Origin: Candidatus Metaruminococcus caecorum
GTDB lineage: Bacteria; Bacillota; Clostridia; Oscillospirales; Ruminococcaceae
Reading direction: 5' to 3'
Length of the DNA: 64,000 nucleotides
Assembly (NCBI GenBank): GCA_904420045.1
Contig: CAJFTY010000012.1
Span: forward strand, 27,766 to 91,765
Shown here: piece by piece, positions 28,901-38,431 of the stretch
Layout: the number at the start of each line of letters is the position of its first letter
Numbering within the stretch: position 1 is the first letter of the stretch
Program-made: the position numbers and the translations under genes
The notes under the pieces: model-generated
Told to the model about the DNA's origin: nothing
The model's database searches: none
What the model saw: the letters and a program-made list of their open reading frames with translations, nothing else

Positions 28901-29754
28901 CGCAGGGATTCCTCCAGTTCGATGATAAAGGGCGCAAAGCACAAGACGCCATAAGAAAAATACACGGTCAGCGACAAAGGGGCTGTGGATACAAAAGACA
29001 CCCTGGGGTAAAAGGCAAACGCCCCTCCTCCCAGGATAAGACCGATCAGCACCGACGCCAATAGCAGGCCGGTCACAGCCAGAAACCCGCCGTCCCGCCC
29101 GGTGAACCGGAACAGGGAAGAACTGCTCCGCCCCGGCAGGCCATACCCCCGGGCCTTCATGCTGTCGGCGGTGTCCACGGCGTTTTCCAGCGACCAGGTT
29201 ACGGTGGCCGCCAGCACCCGAAATCCAAACCGGGCCCGGTCGGTGAGCCCCTTTCCCGCATACAGCCCCATGGCCTTCTGGGCGGCGGACACCCGTTTCA
29301 TCTGGCTGTGAAACCGGGGCAAAAACCGCATGGCCATGGAAATCACCAGCGCAAGCTTGGGAACCGCCCGGCCGAACAGGTACAAAAACTTCTCGCTGGT
29401 CATAATGTGATTGTAACACTTAAACCAGTACATCACCGCCACCAGCATCCCCGCAACGGCCAGCCCGCAGAGGATCGCCTCCAGCGTGACAGGATTGCCG
29501 TTCATAAAAAACAGCGGCGTCACCCCATTGTGGGAAAAAATCGGATTGGTCACGGCGATCAGCAAAAACACGCCGGCGTAAAAGCCCAAATCCTTGACAA
29601 ACCGCCCGGCCGGCTCCAGCAGGGCGCAAAAGCAGATTCCTCCGGTCAGCGCCAGCGCCAGCAGCACCGGATGCAGGGTAAACATGGCCACCAGCACCAC
29701 TCCGACAAAATACATCATTAGCGCGGCGGGATGAAATTCTCCAAAGGCTTTCAT
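28873..29754 (-). CDS. ecfT: ECF transporter transmembrane protein EcfT
   Basis: Scaffold membrane subunit of 293 residues with five or six hydrophobic segments. The coupling-helix motifs include LALVISMAMRFLPRF near residue 133 and the Ala-Arg-Gly type motif in SMKARGYGLPGRS near 200. It starts inside the last codons of the upstream DUF4430 gene and overlaps the ATPase gene, so the ECF genes are tightly coupled. Confidence 0.92.
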   Translation of the reverse strand: MKAFGEFHPAALMMYFVGVVLVAMFTLHPVLLALALTGGICFCALLEPAGRFVKDLGFYAGVFLLIAVTNPIFSHNGVTPLFFMNGNPVTLEAILCGLAVAGMLVAVMYWFKCYNHIMTSEKFLYLFGRAVPKLALVISMAMRFLPRFHSQMKRVSAAQKAMGLYAGKGLTDRARFGFRVLAATVTWSLENAVDTADSMKARGYGLPGRSSSSLFRFTGRDGGFLAVTGLLLASVLIGLILGGGAFAFYPRVSFVSTAPLSLTVYFSYGVLCFAPFIIELEESLRWKYLQSRI

Positions 29755-30299
29755 TCACCATTCCCCCTTTGTCCCCCCGTATCCTGCCCCAGGGTGCAGG
29801 AGTAGACCCACTCCACCACGTCCCCGTTCTTGAGCTCATACTGGGAACAGCCCTTTTGAGGAACCTCCCCATTGACCCGGTACATCCAGCCGGACAAGGG
29901 CCCGCAGGAAAACTCATATAAATAGTGGATGCCCTTGATATACACCGAGGAAAAGCTGTTTTTGTCCGCGCCCTGGTACTCCATCTGGATCTTGTGATAC
30001 CGGGTCACCCGCTCCAGCAGATCAAAGGCAGTATCCCCGGGCCGGAGCACATACTGGGAGGCGGCTAAAATCACCCCGTCGCCGGGGACAAATTCTTCCG
30101 ACTGAAGGGCAGGGTCCAGGTCGTCCCAGTGCTTTAAAACCTCGTCGCACCGGATGCTGACGGTGACCGTCTGGCTGTCCGATGTGATGTCGTCGATGTG
30201 GGTCAGATAATACTCGTCTACCGTCTGGAAGTTGGTGCCTTTAATAAGCACTGCCAGCAGGACGATGACCACGCCCACCACCAGCAAATCCTTTTTCAC
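29751..30299 (-). CDS. Membrane-anchored DUF4430 (intrinsic-factor beta-domain-like) protein
   Basis: About 182 residues. An N-terminal uncleaved anchor (LLVVGVVIVLLAVLIKG) is followed by an extracellular DUF4430 domain (about 80-175) with the LRPGDTAFDLLERVTRYH start, the SGWMYRVNGEVPQKGCSQYEL core and the NGDVVEWVYSCTLG end. Two Cys flank the core and could pair. DUF4430 is the domain related to the C-terminal cobalamin-binding domain of intrinsic factor and transcobalamin. The GTG at 30299 is chosen for GGGAGG upstream. Next to ecfT, it may hand corrinoid to the S component. Confidence 0.82.
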   Translation of the reverse strand: MKKDLLVVGVVIVLLAVLIKGTNFQTVDEYYLTHIDDITSDSQTVTVSIRCDEVLKHWDDLDPALQSEEFVPGDGVILAASQYVLRPGDTAFDLLERVTRYHKIQMEYQGADKNSFSSVYIKGIHYLYEFSCGPLSGWMYRVNGEVPQKGCSQYELKNGDVVEWVYSCTLGQDTGGQRGNGE

Positions 30300-30352
30300 G
30301 GCCGTCCTCCCTTCCCGTCTGTCCATGCGTTGCTTGCGGCCTTTTCCGCCCG

Positions 30353-32002
30353 CTATTCTTCATCGGATTCATCCGCGTATTGCGCAGCCAGCTGTTCCAT
30401 TTCCAACGCCTTTTTTCGCCGGCGGGAACGCACGCGCAGCAACAGTCCCACCGTGAGCCCGATTGCCACCAGTGCAAGGATTCCGCCCACTGCAATGGAC
30501 CGCACCTGATTGTCCAGCTTGGTTTTGGTCTTGCGGATATCCTCATACCCCGCGATCTTCGAGCGGTCGTACTCGCTGAGGGCCTGGCAGCGGTCAAACA
30601 CCTGATCGACGATTTCCTTGCTGGACAGCCCCACCGTTTCATAGGGATAAAGCTTTTCCTGGGCCAGAGCGTTGATCGCATCGATTTCCCGCTGGATGCC
30701 GTCGATGGTCTCCTTGGCCTGACTCAAAATGCCCAGATACCGCTGCCGATCCGGAAAATCTCCGGTTTGACGGAGCTTTTTGAAAAGCTTTTGCACCTGT
30801 ACCGCCTGCTCGGTGGTCAAAGCCTCTGGCAGCGCATCAACCGCCGCCTTGTCCGCCTCAGTGAAGGCAAGGCTTGTTTTCTCCTGCTCCCCGGTAAAAT
30901 CGTACAAAGCGGTTTTCCCCTCGGCCTGCCGCCACAGGGCGGCCAGGGCGCACAGGGCCTGCTCTCCCGCCATGGAGTTGGATTCCCCCGGCACAGCGGC
31001 GGGATTGTTCTCATCGTAGGAAAGGGAGTGGGTAAATCCTCCGTCCTTCTGCTTGTAGCGCATGAGCACATCCACCGGGGTGACGCCGTTTTTGATAAAC
31101 CGGCTGTCCGTCTGGGGGTCAATTCCTAAGCTGCACAGGGCGACGATGGTCTGGCTGACGCTTTCCAGATTGGAAAAACCCCCGCTTTTAAATTCTCCGT
31201 CCGCCTGCTGGAGCTTTGACAGGCAGGAAAGCGCCTCGTCCACCGCCTGTTTGGGGGTGCGCCGCTCCTTTTTCCCCGACGAATTCGGAATCGCATACGC
31301 CGTTTGATCCTCCCGATAAGGGGCCAGGGCCTGCAGAGCCATGGCGGTCATATCCGGATCCGCCTGATCGCCTGTCAAGGCAAAGCCACCATCCGGAAGC
31401 TGCAAAGCCAGGATTTCCCGAATCATGTCCTCCCGGGTGGAAGCTGCTGACTCCGGCACGGAATATGGTTTTGCGTCCAGTGCGATCAGGCCCCAAATCC
31501 ACCCATTGATCCCCTGCCGCCCCAAAGAGGCGGTCTTGCCCCGGTTATAGGTTCCGTCTGCAATCAGGTCGATGGGTTTTCCCTGCCCGTCCGTTCCAAA
31601 GCTTGTGGGATCTCCCCCTGCGGACAATACCGCCAGGGCGATCCGGTGCCACTCAGTGGCCTTGGAGCCGCTGAGCTTTTCCGGCTCCCGGTAGCGTTCC
31701 TCCACCTGTGCCTCCAGCACTGCCAGGTAACCGGCGTAGTCGTCCTTAAACCCCATGCGCCCCATGGCGATGGGATACCAGTCTCCTCCGGTGGTTCCAG
31801 CGGATTCCAAAAAAGCGCCCTCCAAAAGGTTGTCCCCGGCGGAGCCTGTCTCCTGTTTTTTCCACTGGACGATCCCCTGGGCAGCAACCCAAAAATCCTC
31901 TTTTCCATAGCGGGCCGAAGAGGCGGCTCCCGCCGGCAGGATCACACACAGCGCAGACGCAAAGGCTAATGCGGCCCCCGTCACCCGTTTTTGCCACGCC
32001 AT
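30353..32002 (-). CDS. Membrane-anchored alpha/alpha-barrel protein (prenyltransferase/transcobalamin alpha-domain-like)
   Basis: About 549 residues. It has a signal peptide (ending near AGAASSA) and an alpha/alpha-toroid region (about 40-360) with repeated motifs such as LALQLPDGGFALTGDQADPDMTAMALQALAPY and the later LQQADGEFKSGGFSNLESVSQ, each quoted here in part. Then follow a helical segment and a C-terminal membrane helix (IAVGGILALVAIGLTVGLLL) with a basic tail. The toroid is the fold of squalene cyclase/prenyltransferase repeats and of the N-terminal half of intrinsic factor. No catalytic cyclase DxDD motif is seen, so binding rather than catalysis is likely. The ATG at 32002 has AAGGAG 7 bases upstream. 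Confidence 0.82.
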   Translation of the reverse strand: MAWQKRVTGAALAFASALCVILPAGAASSARYGKEDFWVAAQGIVQWKKQETGSAGDNLLEGAFLESAGTTGGDWYPIAMGRMGFKDDYAGYLAVLEAQVEERYREPEKLSGSKATEWHRIALAVLSAGGDPTSFGTDGQGKPIDLIADGTYNRGKTASLGRQGINGWIWGLIALDAKPYSVPESAASTREDMIREILALQLPDGGFALTGDQADPDMTAMALQALAPYREDQTAYAIPNSSGKKERRTPKQAVDEALSCLSKLQQADGEFKSGGFSNLESVSQTIVALCSLGIDPQTDSRFIKNGVTPVDVLMRYKQKDGGFTHSLSYDENNPAAVPGESNSMAGEQALCALAALWRQAEGKTALYDFTGEQEKTSLAFTEADKAAVDALPEALTTEQAVQVQKLFKKLRQTGDFPDRQRYLGILSQAKETIDGIQREIDAINALAQEKLYPYETVGLSSKEIVDQVFDRCQALSEYDRSKIAGYEDIRKTKTKLDNQVRSIAVGGILALVAIGLTVGLLLRVRSRRRKKALEMEQLAAQYADESDEE

Positions 32003-32079
32003 CGGCATTCTCCTTTTTATGCATAAGCAGGGAATGCCGAAGTGCATCCGGCATTCCCTTGCTCGATTGCCTATTTATT

Positions 32080-35000
32080 TTATCGTGTTTTGCGTTTTTT
32101 TGCAACTACTGCCGCGCAGCCAGAAAGAATCAGCATTCCAAAAGCAGAAGCTGCCGCTCCGGTAACCGGATTGCTGTTGTTCCCTTCTGCCTGGCCGGAA
32201 CCGCTGCTGCTTGTTTCACTGCTCGTTCCGGTCTCTCCCATTGGGTCCGAAGAACTTGTCTCATCGGAATTCTGTTCTCCGCCGCTGGAACTCTCGCCGG
32301 GGTTTTCACTGGGGGTCTGCTGGGAAGAATCATCCGGGCCCGGCTGGGGCTTGCTGCTGGAAGAATTCTCCTGCTCGGTGAGCTGTTCGTCAGTGGGAAT
32401 CGAATCCATAGCGGATTTGGCCGCTGCCAGCGCGGATGCCACTTCTTCCACAGAGGCTGCCTGCTCGATGGCCGCAAGGCCTTTCTGGAGCTCCTGCTCC
32501 AACTGTTTTTGCTGTGCGGCACGGTAGTCGGCAGGATTTTTATAGCTGCTCAGTTCCTCCGACGCATCCGCCTTAGCCTGTTTTAAAATCGCCTCGGCCG
32601 CCGCTTTGTCGGGATTTTCCACACGCTCCGCATCCGTCATGTCGTACAGGGTGTTTTCCCCGTTAATTAGCCGGTCGTAGGCCGTCAAAGCGAGAATTCC
32701 CTGATCGGTAGCCATATCATCCGCCTCCCCGTTCAGGAGATGCTTAAACCCTCCGCCGGGCAGAGCGTAAGCCTGCAACGCAGACAGGGCGTTTCCATTT
32801 TCTTTGACAAAGCGCTCATCGGATTTGGGGTTGATTCCCAGCGTGCTTAACGCGATAACCACCTGAGCGGAGCTCTCCGCATTCTCGCCATCCACGCCGA
32901 TGAAGCGACCGTTTGCATCCTGCATAGCGGACAAACAGTTTACGCCCCGTTCCACCGCCGCCCGGACCGCTTCCTGCTCCTGGTAAGGAGCAAGGGCCTG
33001 CAACGCCATGGCGGTGATGTCCGGATCTGCCTTGTCGCCCATCAGCGACCAGCCGCCGCCTTGAATCTCAGCCGCCAGGATGCCATCTACATACCGCTGC
33101 CGAATGTTTCCCGCCTGGTTAAGCGAATCATCCCGGCTGTCCAGCGCCAGCAGTGCAGAGGCAAGGCCGTTGACTCCCTGCTCCACCACTTTGTCGTAGT
33201 CCGCCAGATTGTCAAACAGGTTGTATCCAGCCACCTGGGAAGGATCGTAACCCGCCGCGGTCAGCCCCAGAATGACCCGGGCATACTCGGTGTATTTGGA
33301 GGCGCTTAAAACGCCATCCGCTTCCGCCAGTTCCACCGCCACGCGGGTATAGTAACCTTCATAATAGCTGCGGGGAACGTCAAACCGTCCCCTGGCCAAA
33401 GCGGTCACCGACCAGTCCCCTTTTGTCGTGCCAATACCGGGCTGAGGAACTGCCTTGTACAGATAAGCCAGGTGCTCCGCCAGTTCCTTTTCCACCTCAT
33501 TTGCCCGCCAAACTGCGTACAGGGTCAGGTCTCCCTTGCCGATGCGCAGGGTGTCGCCGGGCAGATAGGAAACGCCGGTGCCGTCGGCTTTGGTATTCCA
33601 GCAGACAAACCGCTTTCCGGCGGCCGCCATGGAACCGACGTCCTGAGCCTTTACCGGGGCGTTTGGAACGTACAGCTCTGGATCAACAGGAGGATTTTCT
33701 CCGCCGTTTGCGTCGTAGCGTACTGCGTTTTTCGACCATCTGGCGTACAGGGTCACATCTTGATCTCCCAGGGTGATTTTATCCCCGGGCTTGTACTCGA
33801 TTCCGGTTCCATCCGGTTTGGTGTTCCAGCGGCGGAATTCCGCTCCGTCTTTTGCGGGAGTCTCTTTGGACAGGGTAACGGTGTTCCCGGGGAACACCGC
33901 GGAGCTTTCCTCCGGCGCGCCCTCACCGCCGTTGGCGTCGTAAATAACCTGGAACTGGGGCGCGTAAATCGCGTACAGGGTAACTTTCAGCTGGCCGGGA
34001 AGAAGCGTCAGATCCAATCCCTTTCCGGGCGTGACAGCGATTCCGCTTCCGTCCGCAGCGGTGTTCCATTCTTTCAGCGCAAGCCCCTCGGGCGGCGTAA
34101 TCTTGGAGCCCCGGTCGGTGTAGTGGAACGTGTCCTTATAGCCGCCCATCAGCTTATCCACAGTGGGCGTTTCACCGGTTCCCGCTCCGATCTCATAAGA
34201 AAGCTTGATTCCGTCGCCCCAGATGGCGTATACGGTGGTGTTTTTCGCTGGGAACTCCTCCAGTTTCACATCCACTCCGGATTCGCCCGCAGGATCCAGC
34301 GACCACCCCAGGAACACTTTGCCCTCAGGGGCCGCAGGGAGCTTGCTGGCGGTGTAGGTCAGATAGAGGTATTCCCCAGCCAGATGGTATTTTTCGTCCA
34401 CTGGGACGCTGCCCGTCCCGCCGTTGGCGTCATAGGTCAGGGTATATCCCTGGTCGTAAATAGCATATAGGGTCACACCGCCCTCCGGAACGGTCATGGA
34501 TTTACTGGACAGATAGCCGTCCCCTGTTCCATCGGGTTTTGTATTCCACTCTTTAAACAGCTGATCCTCGCCTTTTGTAAGGGATGTGCCGCTTTTCAGA
34601 TATGCGGTTCCACCGCTCAGATAAAGGTTTTTATCCTCGGGCCGAGTTCCTTGTCCGCCGTTTAAGTCATAGCTCACCCGATATCCGGTAACATAAATTG
34701 CATACAGAGTCACACCGTTTTCCAGCATCTGTACAGAGTCGTATGCCTTGTAGCTGTCCCCCGTCCCATCGGGTTTTAAATTCCATTCCTTGAACATCTT
34801 GTCCGTTCCAAGCTTCAGGGAAGATCCGCTTTTCACGGAGAATGTTCCTCCCACCAAATATGCCTTGGTATCGGTGGGAACAGTACCCGTCCCGCCGTTT
34901 GCATCGTATGTGACTTTTGCGGCGGCCCCGTACTGTGCGTACAGAGTCACGCCTCCTTTTGGAACAGCGAGCTTAGAGGAAGGGGCAATGCTCTCACCAG

Positions 35001-36387
35001 TTCCATCTGCCTTGGTGTTCCACTCTTTGAACACCTGATCCCCCTGGATGAGGGTCGTGCTCTTCACAGTTGCCTGCGCGCCTTCCAGATACCAGACGGT
35101 GTCAGAGGGCACTGTTCCCGTTCCGCCGTTTGCGTCATAGGTGACCTTGAAGCCGTCCTCCCAGATGGCATACAGGGTGATACCGCCGGACTTCATCGTG
35201 ATGGAGCTGTTGGGCTGATATCCCTCTCCCGTACCGTCGGGTTTTACATTCCACTCTTTAAACACCTTTCCCGTTTCCGGCTTGGAGCTGGAAATCCGCT
35301 TGACCGTAACCGTCTTGCCAGGGAAATAAACATTTGTATCTGTGGGAGCTTTGGAATCCCCTCCGCCGTTTTCCACGTTTGCATCATAGGTAATGGCGTA
35401 TTCATCGTCCCAGATCGCGTACAGCGTTACGTCCTCATCCTCAAACCGCAAAGAATCCCCCGGCTGGTACGCGGCTCCTGTTCCGTCGGGTCTGGTGTTC
35501 CAGTTGGCGAAAAACTTGTCCTCCAGGCAGTACATTCCCTTGTCGGAAGCGAGCGTCGCATACTCGCCCTTCTGATAGACGTTTGCATCCACAGGGAGTT
35601 CGCCCGCGCCGCCGTTTAAGTCATAGGTCAGGGTGTGGGAATCGGTTTTGGGCAGGGCCGCTTTCAGCTTTGCCGCCGCGTCGTCCACCTGCTGTTGATC
35701 TTTCGTCAGGTCGGTCATCACAGCGTTGGCGTTGTCATACGCAGCCTTCACAGCCGCGTCGCTCAGCAGCGCATCCTTGTTGTCCGCGCTGTTGACAAAG
35801 GCAATGCGTTTGGCAAGCTGTCCCCGGTCCACATTTTTGGCATCTGCCGGGCCGTTTAAATCCCCCATTGCCAAAGTGAACTGAATACGGACCACCGCGC
35901 CGCTTTTCAGCGCGTATCCACCCATGCCCACGGCAGGCGATACATTGTCCACCGAGTACATCCACCCGGAAAAACTGGCGTAGTCTTTTTCACCCAGCCA
36001 GCCCTCCGCCTGACGGCTGCCCAGCTCGCCCGCCAAATCCTTGATATAGGCGGGGGGATTGGGCTCCCGGTCATCCTCGTCCTTGATGGCGCTTAAATAG
36101 GTGATGGTGTCGTTTTCACTTCCCACCACGCCAGAATTCTTAAAGTTGCCGGTGCCAAGCACTCTCGCCAGCGCGCGCCCCACCGTCTCCCCCTGGTAAA
36201 AGGGAATTTCGGCCGGTTCTTTGAGATAGCCCTGTCCCAGAGTGAATTTCTCCACCGACAGGGTAAAATACCCAGCCGGAGCTTCTTCGGCTAACGCACG
36301 GAGTCCCGTCAGCATGGGAACGATTACCAGCGCCGCTGCCAGAAGCAGGGAGAGAAGCCGGTTTTTTGTTTGCATTCTCTGTTTCAT
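32080..36387 (-). CDS. Giant wall-anchored protein: DUF4430, nine InlB-type repeats, alpha/alpha-barrel domain
   Basis: About 1435 residues. In order: signal peptide (1-35); DUF4430 domain (about 40-170, with FSGWMYSVDN); a short helical linker; nine InlB/Listeria-Bacteroides-type repeats (about 245-960), each opening with a YDANGG-like strand and ending in VTLYAIW; an alpha/alpha-barrel domain (about 965-1250) containing GGGWSLMGDKADPDITAMAL; a helical stalk; a Ser/Pro/Glu-rich wall spacer; and a sorting signal NPVTG plus hydrophobic stretch plus KKRKTR. The domain order is reversed relative to intrinsic factor (alpha then beta). The predicted role is cobalamin capture at the cell surface, inferred from domains and the riboswitch. 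Confidence 0.85.
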   Translation of the reverse strand: MKQRMQTKNRLLSLLLAAALVIVPMLTGLRALAEEAPAGYFTLSVEKFTLGQGYLKEPAEIPFYQGETVGRALARVLGTGNFKNSGVVGSENDTITYLSAIKDEDDREPNPPAYIKDLAGELGSRQAEGWLGEKDYASFSGWMYSVDNVSPAVGMGGYALKSGAVVRIQFTLAMGDLNGPADAKNVDRGQLAKRIAFVNSADNKDALLSDAAVKAAYDNANAVMTDLTKDQQQVDDAAAKLKAALPKTDSHTLTYDLNGGAGELPVDANVYQKGEYATLASDKGMYCLEDKFFANWNTRPDGTGAAYQPGDSLRFEDEDVTLYAIWDDEYAITYDANVENGGGDSKAPTDTNVYFPGKTVTVKRISSSKPETGKVFKEWNVKPDGTGEGYQPNSSITMKSGGITLYAIWEDGFKVTYDANGGTGTVPSDTVWYLEGAQATVKSTTLIQGDQVFKEWNTKADGTGESIAPSSKLAVPKGGVTLYAQYGAAAKVTYDANGGTGTVPTDTKAYLVGGTFSVKSGSSLKLGTDKMFKEWNLKPDGTGDSYKAYDSVQMLENGVTLYAIYVTGYRVSYDLNGGQGTRPEDKNLYLSGGTAYLKSGTSLTKGEDQLFKEWNTKPDGTGDGYLSSKSMTVPEGGVTLYAIYDQGYTLTYDANGGTGSVPVDEKYHLAGEYLYLTYTASKLPAAPEGKVFLGWSLDPAGESGVDVKLEEFPAKNTTVYAIWGDGIKLSYEIGAGTGETPTVDKLMGGYKDTFHYTDRGSKITPPEGLALKEWNTAADGSGIAVTPGKGLDLTLLPGQLKVTLYAIYAPQFQVIYDANGGEGAPEESSAVFPGNTVTLSKETPAKDGAEFRRWNTKPDGTGIEYKPGDKITLGDQDVTLYARWSKNAVRYDANGGENPPVDPELYVPNAPVKAQDVGSMAAAGKRFVCWNTKADGTGVSYLPGDTLRIGKGDLTLYAVWRANEVEKELAEHLAYLYKAVPQPGIGTTKGDWSVTALARGRFDVPRSYYEGYYTRVAVELAEADGVLSASKYTEYARVILGLTAAGYDPSQVAGYNLFDNLADYDKVVEQGVNGLASALLALDSRDDSLNQAGNIRQRYVDGILAAEIQGGGWSLMGDKADPDITAMALQALAPYQEQEAVRAAVERGVNCLSAMQDANGRFIGVDGENAESSAQVVIALSTLGINPKSDERFVKENGNALSALQAYALPGGGFKHLLNGEADDMATDQGILALTAYDRLINGENTLYDMTDAERVENPDKAAAEAILKQAKADASEELSSYKNPADYRAAQQKQLEQELQKGLAAIEQAASVEEVASALAAAKSAMDSIPTDEQLTEQENSSSSKPQPGPDDSSQQTPSENPGESSSGGEQNSDETSSSDPMGETGTSSETSSSGSGQAEGNNSNPVTGAAASAFGMLILSGCAAVVAKKRKTR

Positions 36388-36431
36388 ATTGGATAGCGTC
36401 CTTTCTATATTCAAAAATACCAAGCCGGTGT

Positions 36432-37733
36432 TTAAACGCCGGGTCCAGAGCCTTTTGTCTCGCCGTTTTTCCCGTCGCCGGGAGGATTATCCCGCCAAAA
36501 CACCAGCGTCTTTCCGCCGGATTTCTGCCGCCAAACCAGCCACGCCACGCCGGCGGCCATCAAAAGGGCGGCCAATATAGCCACCGTAATCCAAACCGGA
36601 AAAGCCGTCGCCTCAGCGTTCTTGCTTTCGCCGGGCGGGGAGGAGCCTCCGTCCAGCCGCTCCTGGATCAATTCACTGTTTTGCCTGTCCGGGAGCTGGG
36701 AGCTTATCTCCCCCAGCCCCCCGTCTGCCGGGCTGAGTTTTCCCCCCGAAGCGGCAGAGCCGCTGGAAAAAACGTTTGCCTTCCCGCCGCTCGCCGCCTG
36801 AGAGGAGCCGCCAGAAGCCGCCGTTTCCAAAGCGGAGGAGGACGTCAAAGCCGCCGTCGGCGCGCTGGCCGCCGGTTTTCTGCCGGAGGTCTGAGAAGAA
36901 GGCTTCTCCTGCGTTCCGGACAGCAGGGCCGCAAGCTCCTCGCAGGCGGCTTGCACCTGCGTCTGGGTAGGAGCCAGCTCCGTCAGCGTCCTGTATGCGT
37001 TTTGATAAGCGGACGTCCCCTGTTTTCCGGCGCGGGCGGCTTGCAGCGCCAGCACGGTGAGCTCATCTTTGTCGGGCACAGCGTAAAAATTCCCAATTTG
37101 GTGTCCGCCGCCTACATCCGCGCCGTACGCCAGAGTAAACTGCACCCGAAACACATCCCCGTCAGACAGTCCACAGTCTGCAAGTCCCACGCTTTCTACC
37201 CGGTTGTTGCGGGTATACACCCAGCCGGAGCCTTTGGTAAACATCAATTCACCTAAATACCCGTCCAAAATCAGCTGCTTGTCCTGCTCCCGCACCGGAA
37301 GGTTTGCCCCGGCGAGCCGATCTGTGAGCAGTTTGGGAATATGGGGCGTGATGTTTAGCTGTTTCGGAGCTTTGGGCGCATCGCCAAGCGTTCGGGAGCT
37401 TTGATAGCCCTCGTATTTTTTCCCGGTCTTATCCCCGTTTGCAATGTACCCCAGGTAAAAGGATTTCTGGGGGGTGCCGCTGTAGTATGCCAGATATCCC
37501 TGGTCGGAAAGGAGCCGGATTAAGCACTGAGCCGCCGTTTCTCCCGGAGTGAATTCCACCTCCACCGGCTGGATCAGATAGCCGGCTCCCAGGGTGAACA
37601 ATTCCACTGTCCAGACCGCACGGCCAGTTTTTGCCGAAGCTGCCCGGGTTCGAACCGGCATTCCTCCGATCAGGAGAACCGCGCACAGCAAAATCGCCGC
37701 GCTGCGGATGCTAACTCGTTTAATCCGATGCAT
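36432..37733 (-). CDS. Membrane-anchored DUF4430-like protein with low-complexity stalk
   Basis: About 433 residues. A signal peptide (ending TRAASA) is followed by a DUF4430-like region (about 45-215) with FTPGETAAQCLIRLL, GSGWVYTRNNRVESVG and LSDGDVFRVQFTLAYG. Then come a helical segment, a Ser/Ala/Gly-rich stalk (about 270-375) and a membrane helix (VWITVAILAALLMAAGVAWLV) with a positive tail. The ATG at 37733 has AAGGGGG 8 bases upstream and overlaps the previous gene by 14 bases. It is the second gene after the cobalamin riboswitch, so it is probably a corrinoid-binding surface protein. Confidence 0.8.
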   Translation of the reverse strand: MHRIKRVSIRSAAILLCAVLLIGGMPVRTRAASAKTGRAVWTVELFTLGAGYLIQPVEVEFTPGETAAQCLIRLLSDQGYLAYYSGTPQKSFYLGYIANGDKTGKKYEGYQSSRTLGDAPKAPKQLNITPHIPKLLTDRLAGANLPVREQDKQLILDGYLGELMFTKGSGWVYTRNNRVESVGLADCGLSDGDVFRVQFTLAYGADVGGGHQIGNFYAVPDKDELTVLALQAARAGKQGTSAYQNAYRTLTELAPTQTQVQAACEELAALLSGTQEKPSSQTSGRKPAASAPTAALTSSSALETAASGGSSQAASGGKANVFSSGSAASGGKLSPADGGLGEISSQLPDRQNSELIQERLDGGSSPPGESKNAEATAFPVWITVAILAALLMAAGVAWLVWRQKSGGKTLVFWRDNPPGDGKNGETKGSGPGV

Positions 37734-38010
37734 CAGAGCGCCCCCCTTCCCCATCAAAGGCGTCCCCTGCCGCCTGTCTGCGGCGCTTCCGGGCAGCCTT
37801 GCGCTTTTCCCGGTTGCGGTCGCTGCGCGTCACAGCGGGAGGCTCTTTGAGCCCCGCCGCTTCCAGCGCCCGGGGCCAAGGCCCCAAACAGTTTTTGATG
37901 AGCATGACCTGCTGTTCCTCAAAATCCGATTTCTTAGGAAGTTGCCCTGTGCGCTGATGCATCTGGCGCAGCAGGGAAAGACAGTATTCCTTTTTCTCGT
38001 CCTGTGGCAT
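37720..38010 (-). CDS. Small basic protein with one homing-endonuclease-associated-type repeat
   Basis: About 96 residues. The first 60 resemble a single HNH-repeat motif: LSLLRQMHQRTGQLPKKSDF, then LIKNCLGPWPRALEAAGL. The C-terminal 40 residues are rich in Arg and Lys, then acidic. This repeat usually binds nucleic acid. It is the first gene behind the cobalamin riboswitch terminator. The ATG at 38010 is used; a GTG at 38016 is equally possible, while an ATG at 38070 lies inside the terminator hairpin and is unlikely. Role unknown. Confidence 0.65.
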   Translation of the reverse strand: MPQDEKKEYCLSLLRQMHQRTGQLPKKSDFEEQQVMLIKNCLGPWPRALEAAGLKEPPAVTRSDRNREKRKAARKRRRQAAGDAFDGEGGRSDASD

Positions 38011-38042
38011 ATTCACGACCCCCTCCCCGCGATTTGATACAT

Positions 38043-38078
38043 AAAAAGCGCCTGTCTGCTCACTGAGCAAACAGGCGC
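38043..38078 (-). terminator. Riboswitch expression-platform terminator
   Basis: On the minus strand GCGCCTGTTTGCTCA pairs with TGAGCAGACAGGCGC (one mismatch) and is followed by TTTTT. It lies between the cobalamin aptamer and the first operon gene, as expected for control by premature termination. Confidence 0.88.
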
Positions 38079-38194
38079 AACAATTTCAAAGCCTCTTTCA
38101 GCCAAAGGGACAACCTCCGTCGAAAAGGGACTGCAAAATGGTTGCACTTCCCCTTTGCCCGAAAGTGACTGTCCTTCTCAACAGAAGGCATCCA

Positions 38195-38385
38195 TAGCAG
38201 CACGCCAAGTCTCCTGACTTATGACAGATGGGCTGCGCCCAAGCGGGAGCGCCTTCTCAGAAACGGTACACGCTTCCAATGGCCGATTGCTCCGCCGTCG
38301 TCAATTACAGTAATGGCGGTTGTGCCGGACTTACACCGGTCTTCCTTCCCCGGAAAAGGCCGGGGCACCCATAGGTGAACACATG
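38195..38385 (-). ncRNA. Cobalamin riboswitch
   Basis: Minus-strand leader RNA with the conserved parts in order: GGAAGACCGGTGTAAGTCCG, ACTGTAATTGACGACGG, a variable hairpin region, and the B12 box AAGTCAGGAGACTTGGC at about 38204-38220. A promoter lies just upstream and an intrinsic terminator downstream. Binding of cobalamin should shut off the ECF and intrinsic-factor-like operon. Confidence 0.93.
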
Positions 38386-38431
38386 CTGCTGTTCGTTTTC
38401 ATTTGTCGGGATTTCAAAAATCCTGTGGAAT

